Shown in pieces: positions 57,845 through 64,000 of a stretch of 64,000 nt of DNA (positions within the stretch are counted from its first letter, which is position 1; each line of letters opens with the position of its first letter). Both the position numbers and the translations under genes were made by a program. The stretch covers positions 62,001 to 126,000 of the forward strand of contig JARBJD010000139.1 in assembly GCA_033064195.1 (NCBI GenBank), given 5' to 3'. The notes under the pieces are model-generated. The model had not been told where the DNA came from and made no database searches. It saw only the letters and a program-made list of their open reading frames with translations. The DNA is from Blattamonas nauphoetae (Eukaryota > Preaxostyla > Oxymonadida).

Positions 57845-58900
57845 TTAACGAGAAGATGAGAAAAATAAACAACATGGGATGATCTTCCCCTCAATCTCCT
57901 TCCATCGTGTCCAACCACCTTTGCTTCGGACAACTTGCATCATTCTTTCATTCATACTTCCGATGAAGTTCCGAACCCCATCAAGCAGGTTGTAACGCCA
58001 AATTCTTCGGATGTGTTCTTTGAGATCCTCGAAAGTCTGTATTTTTGCTTTCTTCAGTTTTGTTTTCAACATTCTCCATATATTGTCTATTGGGTTGAGG
58101 TCCGGGCTCTGTGGAGGCCTATCCATTGTTGCACCATCATTCATTTCCAACAAGTCCGTTTTCACAGCTGCGGTGTGATCCGGGCTGTTATCCTGCATAA
58201 AAAATCGACGGTCTGCGACAGCAATCCTTCATGTTGTCCAGAAGATTCTTTTTCAGTATTGATAGATATTGGTCTTTTGTCAAGTATCCAGATTCGAAAA
58301 CCAAGCTCCCCATCCCGTTCCGCCCGACGGATCCCCACACGTTCACCTTGGCACTGTGCTTCACACTATGTTAAACGCATTGTCTCTCATATTTTTCATC
58401 GTGTCTCCTCCACACATATTTTTTTCCACGTAGCTCCAGCATCCGGATCGTACATTCGTCGGTCCATAAGACACATTTCCATCGTTCTCGCCCCCAACTC
58501 AAATGATCCTCCGCGAATCGCAACTGCTTCTCCAGATTTATCTCCCTCAACATCGGTTTCCGGGCTGCAACGCGCTGTTGAAGTCCTGCTTCCAGTGCTC
58601 GATGGCCAATCGACGACTCTGAGATTGATATTTTGAGTGTGCTTTGAATTTCCTTCTTTATTTCTCTCTTCGTGTCAAATCGCTTTGACTCGATAACTCG
58701 GACGATCTCCGCATCCTGGCCAACTGTTGTCTCGGTTTGTTTCTGAATCTCGAAATCATTGAATGTATTGTTCCTTCAGGGAGGTGTAACTTTCTTGCGA
58801 TGCTGGTTGGGGATTTTCCTAGCTTCCACCAAAATGCACTTTCGTGCCGTTTCTTTTCCCCGATCCTACGCCTTCGTTTCGACGTCTAATAGTCTTGATC
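57845..58900 (-). pseudogene. Tc1/mariner-type transposase pseudogene (DD34D spacing)
   Basis: Read on the minus strand, the N-terminal part (about 58830-58740) encodes a helix-turn-helix with SIARKLHLPEGTIHSM. After a frame change, sequence near 58640-58375 includes ALEAGLQQRVAARKP and the first catalytic aspartate in VLWTDECTIRML. An in-frame stop follows after YERQCV (about 58371), then HSAKVNVWGSVGRNGMGSLV. A further frame change near 58200 leads to the second aspartate in QDNSPDHTA and the third acidic residue in SPDLNPIDNIW. There are 34 residues between the last two and the final one is Asp, a mariner-like DD34D in an otherwise Tc1-like context. At least two frameshifts and one stop inactivate it. 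Confidence 0.8.
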
Positions 58901-59497
58901 AGCGCACTCGCATTTCTCTTTTTTTATGCCGAAAGTATTTGCCAGATTCGAACTTGTGAATTGAGACGAGTCCTCACCAACAAGATCAGATCCATCCCCC
59001 AAGTGTTGGTTTTGAGCTCGCACGGAACATTGAAGCTGTTTTGTCTTTCAGCGTCCAAAAGACACACGAATAACACTCCACAGAATAGGAAACATCAGGT
59101 GTGAACTCCGATCCCTTCATATTTCGCTGTTGCAAGATTTATATATCGACTGTATTCAGATATGAAGAAATAGTGAAAAAAATGCAGTGAATTGTTTTCA
59201 ACGTATCTAGCCATTCAACTATTTCTTCAACTTTTGTTTTTTTAAAGGAGAAATGAGAAATTAGAAGGATAACGTCTTTGTCCTAGTCAATCAGAGATAG
59301 ATCAGACCCATCAAATGTATTTCTCCATCTCCATTCACAGCTATTTCCCCAGAATGTACACATGAACAACTAAAATTGATCAAAAGTTCTGATTAAGGGA
59401 GTGATCTACTCTCGAGAAACCTTGTAACCATTCATAGTCCTGACTAATTCTCCGATTTGACGTCCTGTTGAACATAAACTCTAAATCAAACCCTGCT
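58901..59497. other. Region upstream of RLP6
   Basis: AT-rich with no supported gene. The RLP6 ATG is at 59498. Confidence 0.4.
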
Positions 59498-62400
59498 ATG
59501 AAATTTTTGACACTTGTGTTCTATACACTCGCCTACAGCAGTTCTCCTCACGCAATACACCAAAAATCGGAGACAAAGTCATTGTCAAAACTTTTCGATT
59601 CACATCTCTCTCAGGACAACCACTTTTCGGTTAGTGAAATATCGATTCAGCTTGGAAATGATGTATACTTTGGTCTGAAGCTCCAAATTCTCTCGCAACA
59701 ATTGTCACTGGTTGGATCAAAGACCACGACAATCTTACCTCTCCAAGGTCCGGAAGAAGACACACAAGCAACTCTATCGACATCATCCACATCAAAGAGT
59801 TTACGAAGCTCCATTTTTGTTGTGGAAAACTCGACCGTGCACATCTCCTCCGTCCGCTTCAATCAACCGACCCAAAACCACATAGGAGCATCGAAATCAA
59901 ATCACATCACTACTCCCACAACAGTGTACAGTGCAATTATCATGGATTCGGTCGCCATACTGTCCAATTCTTCTTTTGAAGTGAGATGTGGTGTATCGCC
60001 TCTTCTGGTGATGCCCAGCTCATCTCCGACGTCGACTGCCTCGTCAAGTGTTGTTATTTTGTCTTGCTGCCTCAGAAACATGGACAACTTGTTAGGTTCG
60101 TTCTGCTTAGTCTCCGACTCCGATTCTGATTCTCTGCGCGTCGATGTTTCGATCTCAGGGATTGATCTTCATTCTTCCCACTTCGTTGGCTCGCATGGTC
60201 TTGCATGTTCGACTGAATCGAATCAACACTCAATCTTTGGTCGATCTGCGCTCTCCGACAGCCAGATTTCAAATGTGACATCGTCGAACTCTGAAACACT
60301 TCCAACGACGACAATGGATCAGCTGATGAGAAGAAGTGACATGTTCCATGTGGACAATGCACTTTATGGAACAGTGACAGCCTCACTCACGACATCCGCC
60401 TCGTCGCTCTGTCTGAACTCGTCTGCCCTTGAATGCCACAACTACCAATCACAAACTGTCCAAAATCAGGAAAAGACCACTTTCACTGTTCAATCAGCTG
60501 CGGATCGAAGCAAGTACTCAGCCCAAACTGACGCACACCTCTTCGAGAACTGCATCTTTGAAACAGCAAGCCCATCAGCTGCATTTTCGATCATCGAAAA
60601 GACAAATGTGAAGGATTCTTTCAAAATCATTGGTTGTGACTTCAAAGTGTCTTTCGGGTCGTTGTTCGTTGGCGCCGTAAAACTTGGCGCTGAGACAGGT
60701 GCCTTCCCCCTTTTCCTTCTCGACTCCTCTTCTCTCACCTTCTCCTCGTCAGGCGTTCCAACCTCCAACAGCCAACTCACTCTGAGCTATTCTTTCAACG
60801 TCCATCTCATCTCATCCAAGTTCACGACACCATCAACTCAACAGACATCCAATGCTCGCTCCCTTGTCTGCCCCAAATCTCTCGTATTTACGACATTCTC
60901 AAACTGCATTTTCGAGCGACAATCAACCAGCGTGTATGGTTCATGTTTTGCAGTTTCAGACTCAACATCAGTGGACTTCTGGACGAGCTGCAAGTTCTCG
61001 AATTGTGAGGCTGGCACTTTTGGAGGAGTTGCTTACTTGTGCAACTCCATGTCCACCATCTGTCACTGCGAGTTCTCTTCCAACACGGCCCAACTGAGAG
61101 GTGGCGCTTTGCTGTTGTATTATGTAACTTTTGTTGATTTGATTGACTGTCATTTTCGGGACAACGTAGCAAAGGAAGTTTATTCGGAGAAGAACCCCAA
61201 CCTCACTCACTATCGAGGGAACGACATATCCCTGAGGGACTCTTCAGCTGCAAAGGTCTTTTCCACAACAGTCGGCTGCACATCAACATCATCCAGTCCA
61301 AAAATCGGGTACTATGTGTCGGAAACTGGAAATGGAAACCTGACAACTGAAGACTCGATTCTTCCCAATCCAACAACCACCTCACTCCCAAAAGCAGCTG
61401 GAGAGTGGTGGGTGAAGATTGGCGGAAGTGGGACAGATTGCACGACATCAAGTCCATGTTCAACTCTGTCAGATGCCATCGCAGCATCTCAAGGCACAGC
61501 CGGGTTCAATCTTGTTCATGTTGACTCTGGTGTCTTCATTCTCACAGAAACCACACTCTTACATTCAGTTGAGTTTCAAGGGATGGGATGGGATGTGAAT
61601 AGCACGACGTTCAGCCAAATCAAGACAGCGGGGATGAGAGTGAGTGGAAGTGGTAATGTGTCTCTGACATCGCTCTCTCTCCGCCCTTCTTCTTCTTCTG
61701 CCACTCTCGTCTCTCTTGACTCAGCCACAGCCAAGTTCCGCCTTTCGAATGTTTGGGTTGAGCAGATCGCCGACCACACTGTCGCTCTCTTCTCGTTCTC
61801 GACTGGCTCAGCAACATTCGAACTGTCAGTTCTGAACACGATCTCACTCACCCAAACAGCAGCCATCTCGATCTCTGGCTCAGCCACGTTCTCTGTCAGG
61901 CGATGCTGGTTCATGGAGATTTCGCGAAAATCGGGAAACGGAGGAAGTGTGATTGACTCGTCGACGAACGGACTTGTCTCGATTGTCGACTCAGATTTTG
62001 GTCGCTGCTCGTCTTCTGGTCGAGCTGGTTGTTGCGATTTCACTTCGTCTGGCTCATCCTCTCAAGTTCATCTCCCAAGCACATATTTTTCCAACAATCT
62101 CGCCAACCAATCAACTTCATCTCCTCTGACCTCTTTCGGGAACGACATGGCCTTCTTTGGTTTCTCAAGCAGCAACATTAATCTCGGGACTGCCAGATCA
62201 ATCAGCACACAACCTCACTGTCTCACTGATGGCTCATCCTCCTCGTTTGATGCCATGTCACTTTGGTATTATGAATACGCCTTCGGCTTTCCTGTGGAAT
62301 CTCGTATTGTCCGAGGTAAACCATCGTCATTCTTCACCTCGTTCAACAATCTCATGGACACTCTATCTGCAACAAACGATGTTCTCTTGATCACATTCTC

Positions 62401-64000
62401 CACACCTCAGTACGGTCCTCTCAAAACAATCACTTTGGTTAACAAGCAGTTCTCGTTCAGATTTGGCCATCTCACACTTAACTTGAATGGAAACGAGGAG
62501 ATTCGACTGAAAGGGAAGAGTTTCCTCAGGATTGGGGAAGGATCGTTCACTGTGCCATATTCGATTCAGCATTGCCCGTTCGTCGTCCAGGACTCGTCAC
62601 AATTGGTTTTCTATCTCTCACCCATCACTTTCACGAGCAGTCAGCACGCAGACTCTTTCATTCGGAACTCAGGTGGAACAATCACCCTCCAGGATGCGAA
62701 GATCACCAAAACTGGACTTGATTTTGGGAGTCATTCATTCATCGAGAGCACAGGTGGAACCGTGATTTTCGCATCGATGCATTTCTTCTGGATTACATCG
62801 TCCTCAGATGGTGCTGTGCTGAACGCGAAGGGGACGACGCTGACGAGCACACTGTCGTGTTTTGAGAAGTGTTCGGCGAGGAATGGAGGAGCACTGGCGA
62901 TTGAGGTGAGCAACTCGGCCACTGCGACAATCACTCATGCCTCGTCTTCAACTTTCGCAACTACCTTCACGAATTGTCGAGCAATTGGAGCGGATGGGAC
63001 GCTTGAGAATCCGACTGGGAAGGGAGGAGCGATCTTTGTGCACGGATCAACAACCAACTCCAACCCTCTCAAGTTCTTCTCCTCTTCGTCCAACGACGCT
63101 CGTTTTGAGCATAATTTTGGAGAAGGAAACGATGTGTTTGTGACAAGCTCTGTCTTCGCCGGGAAGACACTTTCGCAAATCTCATCGTTCGGAGGAGGTT
63201 CGCACTCGCTCAACTTCAGAGTCGTTGTCGAAGGTCTTGGAATTGATGATAATGAAAAAGACGAAATCCAAAACAAGCTTCTCCCATCACCCAAAGTGTC
63301 TGTGAATGGAAGTGAACTTGACTTGTATGGAAATCCACGTGGCAAAGACGAAATAGCGTGCAAATGGACATCGTCGTTCTGTGCCACACTTGGCTATGGC
63401 ATCAAATTCCTGACGCAGAAAGGAGTGGATGGATCAGCTATTCCGGAGACGATCCAGTTTCTACACAACACGACATACACAGAGAAGATCGTCATCGTCT
63501 CGGATCAGGACGTGACAGTCACAGGAACATCAGCTAAGTCACCCGCTCAGGCAGACATACTTCGGAGTTTGGTGGAGATCGATGAAGCGATGTCAGTTGG
63601 AAGTTTCCTGTTTCAAGTGCACAATAAGGCAAAGTTGAAAGTGACCAATCTGGACATCAAATCGAAAGCGGGTTGTGGAGTGTTTGAGCTGCTAGGAGAT
63701 GGAAAGGGACTCGAACTGTCGGACATCGCTGTAATTTCGAAGGAGGATGTCACACACTCTTGCTCGCTTGTCAAAACAGCGTCAGGACCTGTCATGCTCT
63801 CAAAATGCATTTTCAACACAACGCGTGACTCAACGAAGCCAGCCATCTTCACTGCTCCGATCATTGCCATCTCCGCTGGTTCAGAATCACTCTCGCTCCT
63901 CTCAACAACTTTCTCGAAGCTTCAGACGACGACGTGTCCTCTTCTGGACTTGTCGACGGAAGGAACCATCACTTTCACCTCCGTCTCCATCCCTGATTCG
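59498..64000 (+). CDS. RLP6: giant secreted/surface beta-helix protein, 3' end outside the window
   Basis: The ATG at 59498 opens a signal peptide (MKFLTLVFYTLAYSSSPHA). The frame then runs without a stop to the window end, 1501 codons; I checked the frame at several points. The sequence is Ser/Thr/Asn-rich with beta-helix features throughout: NSTVHISSVRF, FENCIFETASP, CEFSSNTAQLRGGALLL, CFEKCSARNGGALAI and FTNCRAIGADG. A TDCTTSSPCSTLSDAI module near 61432-61480 is the counterpart of the CG..PC modules in the other receptors. There are no Ig-like repeats, membrane helix or kinase within the window. It could end in the same TM-pseudokinase tail or be a simple secreted adhesin. Unlike RLP1-5 it shows no lesion. 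Confidence 0.85.
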   Translation, partial: MKFLTLVFYTLAYSSSPHAIHQKSETKSLSKLFDSHLSQDNHFSVSEISIQLGNDVYFGLKLQILSQQLSLVGSKTTTILPLQGPEEDTQATLSTSSTSKSLRSSIFVVENSTVHISSVRFNQPTQNHIGASKSNHITTPTTVYSAIIMDSVAILSNSSFEVRCGVSPLLVMPSSSPTSTASSSVVILSCCLRNMDNLLGSFCLVSDSDSDSLRVDVSISGIDLHSSHFVGSHGLACSTESNQHSIFGRSALSDSQISNVTSSNSETLPTTTMDQLMRRSDMFHVDNALYGTVTASLTTSASSLCLNSSALECHNYQSQTVQNQEKTTFTVQSAADRSKYSAQTDAHLFENCIFETASPSAAFSIIEKTNVKDSFKIIGCDFKVSFGSLFVGAVKLGAETGAFPLFLLDSSSLTFSSSGVPTSNSQLTLSYSFNVHLISSKFTTPSTQQTSNARSLVCPKSLVFTTFSNCIFERQSTSVYGSCFAVSDSTSVDFWTSCKFSNCEAGTFGGVAYLCNSMSTICHCEFSSNTAQLRGGALLLYYVTFVDLIDCHFRDNVAKEVYSEKNPNLTHYRGNDISLRDSSAAKVFSTTVGCTSTSSSPKIGYYVSETGNGNLTTEDSILPNPTTTSLPKAAGEWWVKIGGSGTDCTTSSPCSTLSDAIAASQGTAGFNLVHVDSGVFILTETTLLHSVEFQGMGWDVNSTTFSQIKTAGMRVSGSGNVSLTSLSLRPSSSSATLVSLDSATAKFRLSNVWVEQIADHTVALFSFSTGSATFELSVLNTISLTQTAAISISGSATFSVRRCWFMEISRKSGNGGSVIDSSTNGLVSIVDSDFGRCSSSGRAGCCDFTSSGSSSQVHLPSTYFSNNLANQSTSSPLTSFGNDMAFFGFSSSNINLGTARSISTQPHCLTDGSSSSFDAMSLWYYEYAFGFPVESRIVRGKPSSFFTSFNNLMDTLSATNDVLLITFSTPQYGPLKTITLVNKQFSFRFGHLTLNLNGNEEIRLKGKSFLRIGEGSFTVPYSIQHCPFVVQDSSQLVFYLSPITFTSSQHADSFIRNSGGTITLQDAKITKTGLDFGSHSFIESTGGTVIFASMHFFWITSSSDGAVLNAKGTTLTSTLSCFEKCSARNGGALAIEVSNSATATITHASSSTFATTFTNCRAIGADGTLENPTGKGGAIFVHGSTTNSNPLKFFSSSSNDARFEHNFGEGNDVFVTSSVFAGKTLSQISSFGGGSHSLNFRVVVEGLGIDDNEKDEIQNKLLPSPKVSVNGSELDLYGNPRGKDEIACKWTSSFCATLGYGIKFLTQKGVDGSAIPETIQFLHNTTYTEKIVIVSDQDVTVTGTSAKSPAQADILRSLVEIDEAMSVGSFLFQVHNKAKLKVTNLDIKSKAGCGVFELLGDGKGLELSDIAVISKEDVTHSCSLVKTASGPVMLSKCIFNTTRDSTKPAIFTAPIIAISAGSESLSLLSTTFSKLQTTTCPLLDLSTEGTITFTSVSIPDS

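Noticed and set aside
1-64000. CRISPR arrays, rRNA genes, prokaryotic operons and riboswitches
   Set aside because: No regularly spaced short direct repeats with unique spacers, no rRNA-like blocks and no prokaryotic gene organisation were seen; the content is eukaryotic.

Overview
This is eukaryotic nuclear DNA, probably from a metamonad protist; an oxymonad-like flagellate is my best guess. The guess rests on very large, almost intron-free surface-protein genes, DIRS and DNA transposons side by side, long non-coding gaps and roughly balanced base composition. There are no operons, ribosome binding sites or other prokaryotic signs. TAA, TAG and TGA all occur as terminal stops and the long frames contain no in-frame TAA or TAG, so the standard genetic code fits. 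The organism is inferred, not proven.

The core of the window is six members (called RLP1-6 here) of one family of giant receptor-like proteins, all on the + strand. The full architecture, seen best in RLP2, RLP4 and RLP5, is: signal peptide; Asn/Ser/Thr-rich parallel beta-helix region; many Ig-like (IPT/TIG-like) beta-sandwich repeats of about 105-125 residues; a CG..PC module leading into a second beta-helix; one membrane helix followed by an arginine-rich stop-transfer; and a cytoplasmic kinase fold. That fold has lost the HRD aspartate, the DFG motif and the alpha-F aspartate but keeps the APE motif, so these look like receptor pseudokinases. RLP1 and RLP2 form one close pair, RLP4 and RLP5 another; RLP3 is a decayed remnant. 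RLP6 is open to the right window edge and shows no lesion.

Layout. 1-2920: 3' part of a DIRS-like tyrosine-recombinase retrotransposon. 2921-3918: an inverted receptor-gene fragment joined to a second DIRS 5' end. 3919-8291: RLP1, split by a 476-bp element with inverted termini. 9172-17232: RLP2, split by a 521-bp hAT-like element, with a nonsense codon and a 1-nt deletion. 17233-28447: mostly non-coding and repeated, with a second copy of the hAT-like element, a decayed paralogue and an intact gene for a small secreted, probably GPI-anchored protein on the minus strand. 31100-33631: RLP3 remnant. 34290-42238: RLP4, with one frameshift. 43636-50631: RLP5, with one nonsense codon. 52840-58900: nested transposons (pogo-like transposase, a 3-kb Mutator-like element containing a 790-bp element, and a Tc1-like transposase). 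59498 to the end: RLP6.

Taken together the window reads as a subtelomere-like or accessory surface-antigen locus. Paralogues are copied, patched by gene conversion, changed in module number and repeatedly interrupted by transposons. In RLP1 and RLP2 the element plus its target duplication is of a length such that exact excision would restore the reading frame.
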